This document shows, one piece after another, positions 17,425 through 28,840 of a DNA stretch of 57,719 nucleotides. How positions within the stretch are numbered: the stretch's first letter is position 1; each line of letters starts with the position of its first letter. Below the pieces are notes generated by a model. It searched no databases. It was not told where the DNA came from and saw nothing but the letters and a program-made list of their open reading frames with translations. The stretch lies in contig CAIQJF010000019.1 of assembly GCA_903872075.1 (NCBI GenBank), positions 1 to 57,719 on the forward strand. The letters are read 5' to 3'. Made by a program: the position numbers and the translations under genes. This DNA is from an uncultured Caulobacteraceae bacterium (lineage in GTDB: Bacteria > Pseudomonadota > Alphaproteobacteria > Caulobacterales > Caulobacteraceae).

Positions 17425-17444
17425 GTTTTGACGAAGCGGGACGC

Positions 17445-18308
17445 ATGACCGAGGCGGAGAGACCGCCGGAGACAGACCCGTCGCCTCGACCGCACGCCGA
17501 AGACGGGGCGGGCGAGCACGGCTGGCTTAGGCTACCCAAGCGCCTGCGCGCGCCGGTGCGCTTCGTGCTCTCTGTCTGCGCGGCCATGGCGCTCTCCGCG
17601 GCCGTGGAGGCCGGGTCCGAATGGGTGTCCAAGGACGCGGAGGGCTCCCGCGCCGTCCTCGTCGGGATCGAGGCGGAGGCCGCTCACCAGATCGCAATCC
17701 TCAAGCCTGACGACTTGTTCAACCTCTATCTGGTCGCCCTCTCCCCCTCGCCGGAGGACGAGGCCCGGATGGCCAATGCGGCCGCCCAGAGCGCCCACCA
17801 GCGGATTTTGCGCTTCAACCCCCGGGCCGATCCACCGCCCGTGCTTCAGGCCGGCGGCTTCGTCTCGGACACCGAACGCACCTTGAGCGTCCGCGTCGGC
17901 CACCTGTCGTCGTCCGAACTCCACTCGCCCTTCGCGCCGCTGGCCGCGTTCGTCTCCGTCCTGTGGTCGCTGTTCTCGCAGGGGCATCTGGTGGCCAAGA
18001 TTGTCCTCGTGATGCAACTGTTGGTGGGCGCGGGTCTGACGGCTGTGCTGCTGAACGCCACGGCGGGTTGGTGGAAGGGCATTCCCTATGCGCCGGTCCT
18101 CGCTTTTCCCGTGGGCGCGATCGTGCTGGCCAGCGGCACAGCATTCATCGCAGCCTTTATCCTGTCCCAGACCAATCGCCTGATGGGCGGATTCGGCGGC
18201 CTGTCGGCCTATCTCGCCATCGCCGGTAACTGCTGCGCGCCGTTCATTCAGAAAGCCGTGGAACTGGGCGCGCACAAGCGAGTCGAGGGCGTGATCGAGA
18301 AGGTTTGA
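17445..18308 (+). CDS. Unrecognised integral membrane protein
   Basis: A 287-residue protein that I do not recognise. Residues 1-35 are acidic and proline-rich (cytoplasmic-looking). One hydrophobic segment (FVLSVCAAMALSAAVEAGSEW) is followed by a soluble domain of about 100 residues. Three to four hydrophobic segments fill the C-terminal half (around APLAAFVSVLWSLF, IVLVMQLLVGAGLTAVLL, APVLAFPVGAIVLASG, AFIAAFIL), and a GGFGGLSAYLAIAGNCC segment precedes a short tail. It starts 21 bases after the VOC gene on the same strand and may be cotranscribed. Third-position GC is high, so it is a real gene. Confidence 0.7.
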   Translation: MTEAERPPETDPSPRPHAEDGAGEHGWLRLPKRLRAPVRFVLSVCAAMALSAAVEAGSEWVSKDAEGSRAVLVGIEAEAAHQIAILKPDDLFNLYLVALSPSPEDEARMANAAAQSAHQRILRFNPRADPPPVLQAGGFVSDTERTLSVRVGHLSSSELHSPFAPLAAFVSVLWSLFSQGHLVAKIVLVMQLLVGAGLTAVLLNATAGWWKGIPYAPVLAFPVGAIVLASGTAFIAAFILSQTNRLMGGFGGLSAYLAIAGNCCAPFIQKAVELGAHKRVEGVIEKV

Positions 18309-18331
18309 AGAGGACGTCAGGAGCGCCCCCT

Positions 18332-18349
18332 TCCCCCCTTCGGGGGACT
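18332..18349. terminator. GC-rich hairpin between convergent genes
   Basis: A run of C residues, TTC, then a run of G residues (18334-18347) can form a 5-6 bp stem. It lies in the 69-base gap between the convergent membrane-protein and dehydrogenase genes. No U tract follows on either side, so termination activity is uncertain. Confidence 0.35.
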
Positions 18350-18377
18350 TCCCCCGCAAAGGGTGGAAGAGACCGGA

Positions 18378-19235
18378 TCAATTCTTCATGAGACGGGCGG
18401 CCAGGCTGGAGGTGTCCCAGCGGCGGCCGCCGAGGGACTGGACCTCGGCGTAGAACTGATCGACCAGGGCGGTAACTTCCACGCGAGCGCCATTGGCGCG
18501 GGCCTCGTCGAGCACCAGGCCGAGGTCCTTGCGCATCCAGTCGACGGCGAAGCCAAACTTGAACTCGCCCTTGGCCATGGTCGCCCAGCGATTGTCCATC
18601 TGCCACGACTGCGCCGCGCCCTGGGAGACCGCCTCATAGACCAAGGTCGGGTCGAGGCCCGCCTTCTCGGTGAAGGCGACCGCCTCCGCCAGCCCCTGGA
18701 CAACGCCGGCGATACAGATCTGATTGACCATCTTTGTCAGCTGGCCCGCGCCCGGCGGACCCATATGTTTCATGGCCTTGGCATAGGCGGCCATCACCTG
18801 TTCGGCCTTGGCCACGGCGTCCGCCTCGCCGCCGATCATGATGGCGAGCTTGCCGTTCTTGGCGCCCGCCTCTCCGCCCGACACCGGGGCGTCGACGAAC
18901 GCGCGGCCGCCGGCCGCGGACAGGGCCGCCATCTCGCGGGCCACCTTGGCCGAGGTTGTCGTGTGATCGACGATGGCGGCTCCCAGCGGCAGGACCGTCA
19001 GGGCCTCAGCGACAACGCCGCGGACGTCGTCGTCGTTGCCGACGCACAGGACGAGCACGTCGCGCCCGGCCGCGGCCTCGGCCACGGTCGGGGCGGCGAC
19101 GCCGCCGTGAGTCACGACCCAGGCCGCCGCCTTGGCGGGCGAGCGGTTGAAGACGGTCATCTCGTGGCCCGCCGCCGCCAAATGTCCGGCCATTGGCCCG
19201 CCCATCACGCCCAGTCCGATGAATCCGACCTTCAT
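18378..19235 (-). CDS. Beta-hydroxyacid dehydrogenase (3-hydroxyisobutyrate dehydrogenase-like)
   Basis: A 285-residue NAD(P)-dependent oxidoreductase. The Rossmann motif is KVGFIGLGVMGGPMAGHL (residues 2-19). The substrate-binding block is VDAPVSGGEAGAKNGKLAIM, and the catalytic Lys lies in GQLTKMVNQ. This is the pattern of 3-hydroxyisobutyrate and tartronate-semialdehyde reductases. The start at 19235 has GAGGAG seven bases upstream; the longer frame is Arg-rich and rejected. The exact substrate (valine catabolism, tartronate semialdehyde or succinic semialdehyde) is not set by context. Confidence 0.88.
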   Translation of the reverse strand: MKVGFIGLGVMGGPMAGHLAAAGHEMTVFNRSPAKAAAWVVTHGGVAAPTVAEAAAGRDVLVLCVGNDDDVRGVVAEALTVLPLGAAIVDHTTTSAKVAREMAALSAAGGRAFVDAPVSGGEAGAKNGKLAIMIGGEADAVAKAEQVMAAYAKAMKHMGPPGAGQLTKMVNQICIAGVVQGLAEAVAFTEKAGLDPTLVYEAVSQGAAQSWQMDNRWATMAKGEFKFGFAVDWMRKDLGLVLDEARANGARVEVTALVDQFYAEVQSLGGRRWDTSSLAARLMKN

Positions 19236-19359
19236 TTCCGTGCTCCTCAAAGCGACATTCGATCTGTTTCCGCGCGCCGCCATCTTGCGCCGCGGACGGC
19301 CATGACCGCTAATCCCCTGCGCAGACGGTGATTTGCAGCGCCCGGACAAGACGGCATCA

Positions 19360-20145
19360 GTGACCCAGCATCTCCCGACACGCCAGCTTCGGTTCTTCCT
19401 GACCGCGCCGTCTCCGTGCCCGTATCTGCCCGGACGCGAGGAGCGCAAGGTGTTCGCGCACCTGCCGATGCTGGAAGGCCCGGCGATTCACGATTCCCTG
19501 ACTCATGGGGGCTTCCGCCGGTCGCAGAACATCGCCTATCGCCCAGCCTGCGAGTCCTGCTCGGCCTGCGTCTCGGCCCGCCTGCCGGTCAGAGACTATG
19601 TTTTCTCGCGCTCTGAACGTCGGGTGCTGAACCGCAACCAGTTCGCCGCGCGCTATCTTGTCGAGGCCGAGGCGACCCGCGAGCAGTTTGACCTGTTGCG
19701 CCGCTATCTGGTGTCCCGTCACGCTGGCGGCGGCATGGCTGACATGGCCTGGCCCGACTATGTAGCCATGGTCGAGGACACCTCGGTGCGCACCCATCTG
19801 GTGGAATACCGCGGCCCGGCCGAGGACGACGGTCCCGGGGCGCTGCTGGCCTGCGCTCTGGTGGATCAGCTCTCCGACGGACTGTCCCTGGTCTACAGCT
19901 TCTTCGACCCGGATCTGTCGAAACACAGTCCCGGGTCGTTCATCATCCTCGACCACCTGTTGCAGGCCCGGGCGCTGGACCTGCCCTATCTCTATCTGGG
20001 CTACTGGGTCCGGGGCAGCGAGAAGATGGACTACAAGGCGCGTTTCGATCCCCTCGAAATCCTTGACCCCGGCGGCTGGCGGCTGATGTCGGCCCGCGAC
20101 CGGGCGGCGGCGGCCGACGCGGCTCCAACCGCGCCCTTTGAATGA
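19360..20145 (+). CDS. bpt: Aspartate/glutamate leucyltransferase (Bpt)
   Basis: Transfers leucine from leucyl-tRNA to proteins with N-terminal Asp or Glu, making N-degrons for ClpS/ClpAP. The 261-residue protein shows the ATE-family N-terminal Cys cluster YRPACESCSACVS (60-72), the RNQF segment and the catalytic GNAT-like region LVYSFFDPDL...SPGSFIILDHL. LYLGYWVRGSEKMDYKARF is a hallmark of the bacterial Bpt branch. I use the GTG at 19360, giving VTQHLPTRQLRFF, which matches the usual N-terminus; an in-frame TTG at 19333 is the alternative. Its stop overlaps the mazG start by 4 bases (ATGA). Confidence 0.93.
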   Translation: MTQHLPTRQLRFFLTAPSPCPYLPGREERKVFAHLPMLEGPAIHDSLTHGGFRRSQNIAYRPACESCSACVSARLPVRDYVFSRSERRVLNRNQFAARYLVEAEATREQFDLLRRYLVSRHAGGGMADMAWPDYVAMVEDTSVRTHLVEYRGPAEDDGPGALLACALVDQLSDGLSLVYSFFDPDLSKHSPGSFIILDHLLQARALDLPYLYLGYWVRGSEKMDYKARFDPLEILDPGGWRLMSARDRAAAADAAPTAPFE

Positions 20146-20972
20146 CGGACGATTCCGCGGCCCCTGCGCCGATCGACACCCTGCTGGCGATCATGACCCG
20201 TCTGCGCGATCCCGACGGCGGTTGCGCCTGGGATCTTGAGCAAACGTTCGCGACGATCGCGCCCTACACCATCGAGGAAGCCTATGAGGTCGCGGACGCA
20301 ATCCAGCGCGGCGACATGGCCGACCTCATCGACGAACTGGGCGACCTGCTGTTTCAGGTGGTGTTCCACGCCCAGATGGCCAAGGAGGCGGGCGCCTTCG
20401 CCTTCGACGACGTGGCCCGCGCGATCAGCGCCAAGATGCTTCGACGCCATCCCCACGTGTTCGGCGACGCGGCCGCGCGCACCGCAGACGAACAGACCGT
20501 GGCCTGGGAGGAGATCAAGGCGGCGGAGCGGGCCGGCAAGAGCGCGAAGACGGCCGGCATCCTGGACGATGTCGCGGTCACCCTCCCCGCCCTCACCCGC
20601 GCCACGAAGCTCTCCCGCCGGGCGGCGCGAGCGGGCTTCGCGTGGCCGAACATCTCGGGCGTGATGGCCAAGCTACGGGAAGAAGTCTCGGAGCTCGAAG
20701 CCGAAGTCGCGGCTGGGGATACAGCGCGGGCGCGGGCGGAACTCGGCGACGTCCTCTTCGTCTGCGCCAACATCGCTCGCGAGCTCGACATCGACCCCGA
20801 GGAGGCGCTCAGGGAAACCAACGCCAAGTTCGTGCGGCGATTTACGCATGTGGAACAGGGCCTCGCGGCCCGGGGGTCCTCGCCGGAAGAGTCCAATCTA
20901 GCCGAAATGGACGCGCTCTGGGACGAAGCCAAGCGCCTTGAGCGCGACGCTCAATCGGCCACGAAACGGTAG
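20142..20972 (+). CDS. mazG: Nucleoside triphosphate pyrophosphohydrolase MazG
   Basis: Hydrolyses (d)NTPs to NMP and pyrophosphate as house-cleaning or ppGpp-linked control. The 276-residue protein has two MazG helical domains. The first has EEAYEVADAI and DELGDLLFQVVFHAQ (about 46-85), the second EEVSELEAEV and AELGDVLFVCANIA (about 184-215). Both retain the EExxE and ExxD metal-binding pattern. The ATG overlaps the bpt stop, so the two are translationally coupled. The 3' end overlaps the convergent kdpE by 22 bases. Confidence 0.94.
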   Translation: MTDDSAAPAPIDTLLAIMTRLRDPDGGCAWDLEQTFATIAPYTIEEAYEVADAIQRGDMADLIDELGDLLFQVVFHAQMAKEAGAFAFDDVARAISAKMLRRHPHVFGDAAARTADEQTVAWEEIKAAERAGKSAKTAGILDDVAVTLPALTRATKLSRRAARAGFAWPNISGVMAKLREEVSELEAEVAAGDTARARAELGDVLFVCANIARELDIDPEEALRETNAKFVRRFTHVEQGLAARGSSPEESNLAEMDALWDEAKRLERDAQSATKR

Positions 20973-21643
20973 CCGACGCCGCTTTCGGTGATCAGATGCC
21001 GAGGGGTCGCGGGGTCAGGCTCAAGCTTCTGGCGCAGGTGCCCGACAAAGACTCGCAAATACTGCACATCCTCCACATGGGCCGGTCCCCAGACCGCCGC
21101 GAGAAGTTGTTTGTGCATCACCACCCGGCCGCCGGCCTCGGCCAGCTTGGCCAGCAGGTCATATTCACGGGGCGAGAGTCGCACGGGTTCGCCGCCGCGC
21201 ATGACCAATCGACGGATGAGATCGATCTCGATCTCCCCGGCATGGATCACAGGCGGGCTGTCAAGCCGCGCCAGGCGCTGGCGAAGCGCGACGCGGAGCC
21301 TGGCGAGCAACTCCCCGACACGAAAAGGCTTTTCCACATAGTCAACGGCCCCGAGATCCAAAGCCTCGATCTTCTCCAGCTCCCGCTCGCGGGCGGAGAG
21401 AATGAGGATCGGACCGTCGTAGAAGGCCTGGGCCCGGATCAGGGCCTGTTTCCCATCCATATCCGGCAGGCCAAGGTCGAGAAGCACGGCGTCTGGCGCG
21501 CGCTGGGCCATAGCGGCCAGGCCAGCGGTCGCGGTCTCGGCCCGGACAGCCTCATAGCCCGCCGCCTCGAGGGCTGGGCCCAGAAAGCGGTGGATCTGGG
21601 GGTCGTCGTCCACAACCAGAATTCGGGGGCGGTGGGCGCTCAT
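20951..21643 (-). CDS. kdpE: KdpE response regulator
   Basis: OmpR/PhoB-class regulator of the potassium-transport operon. The 230-residue protein has a receiver domain with the acidic pocket VVDDDP (11-15), phosphoacceptor D56 in VLLDLGLPDMDG and Lys in EKPFRVGELLARL. A winged-helix DNA-binding domain follows (LSPREYDLLAKLAEAGGRVV, then AVWGPAHVEDVQYLRVFVGHLR). It overlaps the kdpD stop by 4 bases. It is the last gene of kdpF-A-B-C-D-E and should activate that operon under potassium limitation. Confidence 0.95.
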   Translation of the reverse strand: MSAHRPRILVVDDDPQIHRFLGPALEAAGYEAVRAETATAGLAAMAQRAPDAVLLDLGLPDMDGKQALIRAQAFYDGPILILSARERELEKIEALDLGAVDYVEKPFRVGELLARLRVALRQRLARLDSPPVIHAGEIEIDLIRRLVMRGGEPVRLSPREYDLLAKLAEAGGRVVMHKQLLAAVWGPAHVEDVQYLRVFVGHLRQKLEPDPATPRHLITESGVGYRFVAD

Positions 21644-24345
21644 GCGTCGATATTCGCCGCCGGCGACGCCGGCGTCTTCCGCAGGTTGATGAGAATGCGA
21701 GTGCCGCGCCCCTCCGCCAGCGGGCTGGCGGCGGCGATCCGCCCACCCATGGCCTCAATGAACCCCTTGGCAATCGACAGGCCCAGCCCCGCACCCTTCT
21801 GCCGATCCGGACCACCGCGGTCGCTGGGCTCCTCGAGGCGGCGGAACTTCTCGAAGATCCGTTCGATGTCGGCGCGGGGTATTCCCGGCCCTTCGTCCTC
21901 GATGGAGATGAGCACGCCGCCGCGATCCTCATAGGCGGCCACCTCGATGAGCGACCCGTCGGGACTATAGGCGATGGCGTTCTCCAGCACATTGACGATC
22001 GCCTGTTCCAGCAAACCGGGGTCGGCCTGGACCACCGACAGTTCGGTCGGAAAGTCCCTGGTGAGGCGGCGTTGTCCAAGCCGACGTTCGACGCGCTGAA
22101 TGGCGGCGCCGAGAACATCCCGCACGTCGATCCACTCGGTCCGGGTGCGAAGCGCGCCACCCTCAAGCCGGGTCATGTCGAGCAGATCGCCCACATAACG
22201 ATTGAGCCTCTCGGCTTCCTCCCGAATCGAGAGCAGCAGGTCGGCCGCGACCTCGGGCTTCAGTGTTGCGCCATAGTCGATCAGGGTGGTGGCCGAGCCC
22301 ATCACGGTGGCGAGCGGCGTACGCAGGTCGTGGCTGATCGAGTTGAGCAGGGCCGCGCGCAGCTTGTCTGACCGGCGCAGGGCCTCGTTCTCGACAGTCG
22401 CGGCGGCAAGCTGGGCCCGTTCGAGGGCCACAGCACCTTGGTCGAGCATGGCCGTGACAAGGCATTCCTCGCCAAACGCGGTCAACGCGGCGGACTCCAC
22501 GCCCGCCACGCCGGCCCGGCCGCGCACCCCGACCAGGGGGCGGAAGGTCCAGCCGATCTGCGGCAAGGTGCCCGTCCCCGCCCCCGCGGACTCGCCGCGC
22601 TCCCAGGCCCAGCGGGCGGCGGCCATCTCGGCGGTGGACAGCACCACATCGCCCGGGGCGCTGGCGGCGGGGCGCAGGTCGTCGTTTTCCGGCAGCAGCA
22701 CAACCGCCCGCCCTCCGGCGGCAGCGGACGCCTGCTCGGCCAGGACCGTCGCCGCCTCGACCTGGCTCGTGGCGCCCGACAGTCGACGACTGGCGGCCAA
22801 CAGGGCGGTGACCGCGGCGGCCCGGCGGGACGCCAGACGCGCCTGGTCGCGCACGCGGCCGGTGAGCCAGCCAGACGCCGCGGCCACGGCGACGAAGATG
22901 GTGAACGTCAGGACATCGGCGGCGTGGCCGATCGCCAGGGAGAAGCGCGGCTCAAGAAAGAAGTAGTTGTAGGACAGGATGGCCAGGAGAGAGGCCCAAA
23001 GCGCCGGCCGAAGGCCGAAGGCCAGGCCGCTGATCAGCACGCCGGCGAGGAAGATCATGGCCAGATCGCCGCCCGATGAGATTCGATCGAGGACGAAGGC
23101 GATGGAGGTTGCGACCGCCACCAGAACGGCGGCCCCGCCATAGGGAATCCAGGGACCGGGTCCCCGAGCCTTCGGCGGCGGAGTCGGCTCGGCCGTCGCG
23201 GAATCGGGCGCGCCGGCGCTGACGAAGTTGAGCGCCGCGCCTCCCGACCGCTTCAGCAGGGCCTGGGCGAGCGAGCGGCCCGTCAGGGTGCGCCAAAGGC
23301 TCTCCCGGGACTTGCCAATGACGATCTGGGTGACGTTGTTGCGGCCGGCATAGTCGATCACCGCCGCAGGCAGGTCGTCGCCGGTGAGGACCACCGTCGA
23401 GCCGCCCAGCTGTTCGGAAAGCTTCAGCGCCTCGCTAACTCGCCGGGCCGAGGCCGGATCGGAGGGCGGCTGGTTGGGGCGCTCCACATGAGCCGCGACC
23501 CAGGGGGCGTCCATGAGATCGGCCAGCCGCCGTCCGGCGCGTACGAGTGAACTCGCCGCGGCGTCCCCGCCGACAAGCACCAGGATTCGTTCGCCGGCCG
23601 CCCAAGGCCCCTCGATCCCCTGGCGGCGCATGACGCCAACCAGTTGATCGTCGACCGTCTGCGCCGCCCGGCGCAGCGCCATCTCCCGCAGGGCGGTGAG
23701 GTTCTCGGGCTTGAAGAAGTTGGCCCCCGCCAGGCGAGCGGTCTCGCGGACATAGACCTTGCCGGCCTGGAGACGCTCCAGCAGTTCCTGGGGGGTGATG
23801 TCGACCAGTTCGATCTCATCGGCCGCCGACAGGGCCGAGTCGGGGACGGTCTCGCGGACCCGGACGCCGGTGATCTTCCAGACCACGTCGACAAGGCTCT
23901 CAAGGTGCTGGACGTTCAGCGTGGTGTCGACATCGATCCCCGCATCGAGAATCTCCTCGACGTCCTGCCAGCGCTTGGGGTGACGGGAACCGGGCGCATT
24001 GGTGTGGGCGTATTCATCGACCAGCAACAACGACGGACGACGCCGCAGGGCGCCGTCCAGATCGAACTCCATGAGCTGCCGGCCGCGATAGTCGATGGGC
24101 TTTCGGGGGAGAACCTCCAGCCCGTCCACCAGGAGTTCAGTGTCCCGCCGCCCGTGGGTCTCGACAACGCCGACGGCGACGTCAAGCCCCTCGGCGCGCC
24201 GCCGCCGACCCGTCTGAAGCATCTCATAGGTCTTGCCCACGCCGGGGGCCATGCCCAGGTAGACTTTCAGCCGCCCACGCCCCTGCTTCTTGACCTCCTT
24301 CAGCAGGGCGTCGGGGTCGGGGCGAGGCGGTTCAGCGGGGGTCAC
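21640..24345 (-). CDS. kdpD: KdpD sensor histidine kinase
   Basis: Membrane sensor that phosphorylates KdpE. The 901-residue protein has the full KdpD architecture. The N-terminal KdpD domain has Walker-like GMAPGVGKTYEML (31-43) and LLLVDEYAHTNAPGSRH. A UspA-like domain (about 250-370) with GKSRESLWRTLTGRSLAQAL follows. Four short hydrophobic segments lie around residues 400-495, then a GAF-like region, the H box SISHDLRTPLATVMGS and the ATPase boxes (NVLENAIAYS, DEGPGIP, GAGLGLSIAKG). It starts 3 bases after kdpC. Nothing is truncated. Confidence 0.96.
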   Translation of the reverse strand: MTPAEPPRPDPDALLKEVKKQGRGRLKVYLGMAPGVGKTYEMLQTGRRRRAEGLDVAVGVVETHGRRDTELLVDGLEVLPRKPIDYRGRQLMEFDLDGALRRRPSLLLVDEYAHTNAPGSRHPKRWQDVEEILDAGIDVDTTLNVQHLESLVDVVWKITGVRVRETVPDSALSAADEIELVDITPQELLERLQAGKVYVRETARLAGANFFKPENLTALREMALRRAAQTVDDQLVGVMRRQGIEGPWAAGERILVLVGGDAAASSLVRAGRRLADLMDAPWVAAHVERPNQPPSDPASARRVSEALKLSEQLGGSTVVLTGDDLPAAVIDYAGRNNVTQIVIGKSRESLWRTLTGRSLAQALLKRSGGAALNFVSAGAPDSATAEPTPPPKARGPGPWIPYGGAAVLVAVATSIAFVLDRISSGGDLAMIFLAGVLISGLAFGLRPALWASLLAILSYNYFFLEPRFSLAIGHAADVLTFTIFVAVAAASGWLTGRVRDQARLASRRAAAVTALLAASRRLSGATSQVEAATVLAEQASAAAGGRAVVLLPENDDLRPAASAPGDVVLSTAEMAAARWAWERGESAGAGTGTLPQIGWTFRPLVGVRGRAGVAGVESAALTAFGEECLVTAMLDQGAVALERAQLAAATVENEALRRSDKLRAALLNSISHDLRTPLATVMGSATTLIDYGATLKPEVAADLLLSIREEAERLNRYVGDLLDMTRLEGGALRTRTEWIDVRDVLGAAIQRVERRLGQRRLTRDFPTELSVVQADPGLLEQAIVNVLENAIAYSPDGSLIEVAAYEDRGGVLISIEDEGPGIPRADIERIFEKFRRLEEPSDRGGPDRQKGAGLGLSIAKGFIEAMGGRIAAASPLAEGRGTRILINLRKTPASPAANIDA

Positions 24346-24348
24346 GTT

Positions 24349-24933
24349 CTATCGAGGGTGCGCCACCGGGAAGCGGTCGTCGAGAGCCCGATTGACCGCC
24401 AGGGCGTTGACCGCCGGTTCGCCGAGGATCCCAAGCATCGGCCGGCGGGTGTTGGCGTCGATCACCGACTGGATGATGGACACATCGACGCCCCGCTGTC
24501 CGGCCAGGCGCCGGGCCTGCATGCGCGCGTTTTCCGGTGAAACGTCGGGATCGAGTCCGCTGGCCGAGGTGGTGAGGGCGTCCACCGGGATGGCCGGGCT
24601 GCCCTCCAAGGCGCCGATGGTCTTGGCGTCGCCGGCCACGCGGTCGATGAGCTTCTTATCCAGCGGGCCCAGGTTGGAGCCGCCCGAGTTCATCGGATCG
24701 TAGCCATTGCCCGCCGCGGACGGCCGGGGATGCAGGTATTCCGGCCTGGCGAAGCCCTGGGCGATCAGAGAGGAGCCGATGACCTCGCCCCGCGCGTCGC
24801 GCAGCAGGCTGCCGCCGGCCTGATGCGGGAAGACCGCGCCGGCCAGGCCGGTCATGGCCAGCGGGTAGGCCAGGCCAAGGGCGAGAGTGAAAAGGACGAC
24901 GCTGACGAGCGCCGGACGCAGATCGCGGAGCAT
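24349..24933 (-). CDS. kdpC: Potassium-transporting ATPase subunit KdpC
   Basis: Periplasm-facing stabilising subunit of the Kdp ATPase with one N-terminal membrane helix (LVSVVLFTLALGLAYPLAMTG). The 194-residue protein has the conserved segments SSLIAQGFARPEYLHPRPSA, NSGGSNLGP and LDPDVSPENAR. The C-terminal domain is thought to help potassium or nucleotide affinity of KdpB. It lies 12 bases after kdpB and 3 bases before kdpD. Confidence 0.96.
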   Translation of the reverse strand: MLRDLRPALVSVVLFTLALGLAYPLAMTGLAGAVFPHQAGGSLLRDARGEVIGSSLIAQGFARPEYLHPRPSAAGNGYDPMNSGGSNLGPLDKKLIDRVAGDAKTIGALEGSPAIPVDALTTSASGLDPDVSPENARMQARRLAGQRGVDVSIIQSVIDANTRRPMLGILGEPAVNALAVNRALDDRFPVAHPR

Positions 24934-24945
24934 GATGAAGGGACC

Positions 24946-26982
24946 TCAGGCCAGGTTGACGGCGTGGATGATCAGATCGATGGCCTTGATGCCGATGAAG
25001 GGCGCGATCACGCCCCCCAGGCCATAGATCAGCAGGTTGCGTGACAGGAGGGCGCCGGCGCCGATTGCGCGGTATTTCACGCCCCGCAGCGCCAGGGGAA
25101 TCAGCGCTATGATCACCAGGGCGTTGAAGATCACCGCCGAGAGGATGGCGCTGTGCGGGTTCGCGAGGCCCATGATGTTGATGCCGGACAGGGCCGGGAG
25201 TGCCACAACGAACATGGCGGGGATGATGGCGAAGTACTTGGCCACATCGTTGGCGATCGAGAAGGTGGTCAGGGCGCCGCGGGTGATCAGCAGCTGTTTG
25301 CCGACCTCGACGATCTCGATGAGCTTGGTGGGGTCGCTGTCGAGATCGACCATGTTGCCCGCCTCGCGCGCCGCCTGGGTGCCGGTCTGCATCGCAACGC
25401 CCACATCGGCCTGAGCCAGGGCCGGAGCGTCGTTGGACCCGTCGCCGCACATGGCGACCAGACGGCCCTTCTGTTGTTCCTCGCGGATGAGCCGCAGCTT
25501 GTCCTCGGGGGTGGCTTCGGCGAGGAAGTCATCGACCCCGGCTTCGGACGCGATCGTGGCGGCGGTGACCGGGTTGTCGCCGGTTATCATCACCGTGCGC
25601 AGGCCCATGCGCCGAAGGTCGGCGAACCGTTCCTTGACACCGGGCTTGACGACATCCTTCAGGTGGATGACCGCGACCAGCGCCCCGTCCTGGGCGCAGG
25701 CCAGGGGCGTGCCGCCGGACCTGGATATCCGTTCTACGGCGGCGGCGACCTCGCGCGGGACATCCGACGGGGCAAGGCCCACCAGGCGGTAGATCGCGTC
25801 GACCGCGCCCTTGCGCCATTGGCCATCGGCCGTGTCGAGGCCGGAAAGCCGGGTCGTGGCGCTGAACGGGATGGCGGTGAATTCCGCCGGCGCGGCGACG
25901 ACGAGGCCATGGGAGTCCCGGGCCAGTTCCAGTATCGACCGGCCTTCGGCCGTTTCGTCGCCGATGGAAGCCATGACCGCCGCCAGCAAGGCGCGATCCG
26001 CGGCGACGCCCGGCGCGGCGACCACTTCGGTCGCCATGCGGTTGCCGTAGGTGATGGTGCCGGTCTTGTCGAGCAGCAGGGTGTCGACGTCGCCGGCGGC
26101 CTCGACGGCCCGGCCGGAAGTGGCCAGCACATTCACTTTAAGCAGTCGGTCCATGCCGGCGATGCCCACCGCCGACAGAAGACCGCCGATCGTCGTCGGG
26201 ATCAGACAGACGAAAAGGGCGCCGAGCACCACGGGATCGAGGTTGACCCCGGCGTACTTGCCGAGCCCGAGCAGCGAGACCACCGCGATCATGAAGACCA
26301 GTGTGAGTCCGGCGAGCAGCACGGCAAGGGCGATCTCGTTGGGCGTCTTGCGGCGATTGGCGCCTTCGACCATGGCGATCATGCGATCGAGAAAGCTGGT
26401 TCCCGGGCCGGACGTCACCCGGATCTTCAGCCAGTCGGAGACCACCGTGGTGCCGCCGGTGACGGCCGAGCGGTCGCCGCCGCTCTCGCGGATGACCGGG
26501 GCGGATTCGCCGGTGATGGCCGACTCATTGACCGAGGCGACGCCTTCGACGATCTCGCCATCGGCCGGAATGACGTCGCCCGCCTCGACCAGCACAAGGT
26601 TCCCGGGAACCAGTTCGTGTGATGGCGTGGGCAGGGTCACCATTTTCTCGGGGTCGACGATTAGCTTGGCCTTGGTGGTCACGCGGGCGGCGCGCAGGCT
26701 GTCGGCCGCGGCCTTGCCCCTGCCCTCGGCCACGCTCTCGGCGAAGTTCGCGAACAGCACGGTGGCCCACAGCCAGAGGGCGATCTGAAGGGGAAAACCG
26801 ACTGGCGCATGCCGGACGATCGCATCCACCACCGAGGCGGTGGCGAGCACGGCGACCACCTCGGTGGCCAGGATGACGGGATTGCCCGCGAGTTTGCGCG
26901 GGTCGAGCTTGACGAAGGCGTCGAGCCCGGCGCGCCGGAGCATCGGGCCCTGGGGCCCTGCGGCGGTGACGGCGGAAGCCAT
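24946..26982 (-). CDS. kdpB: Potassium-transporting ATPase ATP-binding subunit KdpB
   Basis: P-type ATPase (class IA) that energises uptake through KdpA. The 678-residue protein has the phosphorylated Asp305 in [10 protein letters not shown], the A-domain TGES motif (157-160, whose Ser is the inhibitory phosphorylation site in E. coli KdpB), the [16 protein letters not shown] membrane segment, and the hinge motif [18 protein letters not shown]. Length and order are normal. It follows kdpA by 45 bases. Confidence 0.97.
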   Translation of the reverse strand: MASAVTAAGPQGPMLRRAGLDAFVKLDPRKLAGNPVILATEVVAVLATASVVDAIVRHAPVGFPLQIALWLWATVLFANFAESVAEGRGKAAADSLRAARVTTKAKLIVDPEKMVTLPTPSHELVPGNLVLVEAGDVIPADGEIVEGVASVNESAITGESAPVIRESGGDRSAVTGGTTVVSDWLKIRVTSGPGTSFLDRMIAMVEGANRRKTPNEIALAVLLAGLTLVFMIAVVSLLGLGKYAGVNLDPVVLGALFVCLIPTTIGGLLSAVGIAGMDRLLKVNVLATSGRAVEAAGDVDTLLLDKTGTITYGNRMATEVVAAPGVAADRALLAAVMASIGDETAEGRSILELARDSHGLVVAAPAEFTAIPFSATTRLSGLDTADGQWRKGAVDAIYRLVGLAPSDVPREVAAAVERISRSGGTPLACAQDGALVAVIHLKDVVKPGVKERFADLRRMGLRTVMITGDNPVTAATIASEAGVDDFLAEATPEDKLRLIREEQQKGRLVAMCGDGSNDAPALAQADVGVAMQTGTQAAREAGNMVDLDSDPTKLIEIVEVGKQLLITRGALTTFSIANDVAKYFAIIPAMFVVALPALSGINIMGLANPHSAILSAVIFNALVIIALIPLALRGVKYRAIGAGALLSRNLLIYGLGGVIAPFIGIKAIDLIIHAVNLA

Positions 26983-27027
26983 GGTGTCAGCGTTCCTTGG
27001 TTGTGTTCTGAGAGTGAGGGGTTGCGA

Positions 27028-28731
<1,704 letters not shown>

Positions 28732-28751
28732 GGGAAGGTTTCCGGCTGTGC

Positions 28752-28838
28752 CTAGAACTTGTCGGGGCGCAGCAGCGCCGCCAGCATGTAGACGGTGATG
28801 ACGATGGCGCCCGCGGCGTAGAGGACGGTGATGACCAT
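28752..28838 (-). CDS. kdpF: KdpF small membrane subunit
   Basis: A 28-residue single-helix peptide starting [15 protein letters not shown] and ending ALLRPDKF. The LLRPxxF end is the KdpF signature. In E. coli KdpF is a lipid-like stabiliser of the KdpFABC complex. The GAGG of the preceding micro-ORF can act as its ribosome binding site. It sits between that micro-ORF (stop 2 bases upstream of the ATG) and kdpA. It is easily missed by gene callers because of its size. Confidence 0.85.
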   Translation of the reverse strand: MVITVLYAAGAIVITVYMLAALLRPDKF

Positions 28839-28840
28839 TG

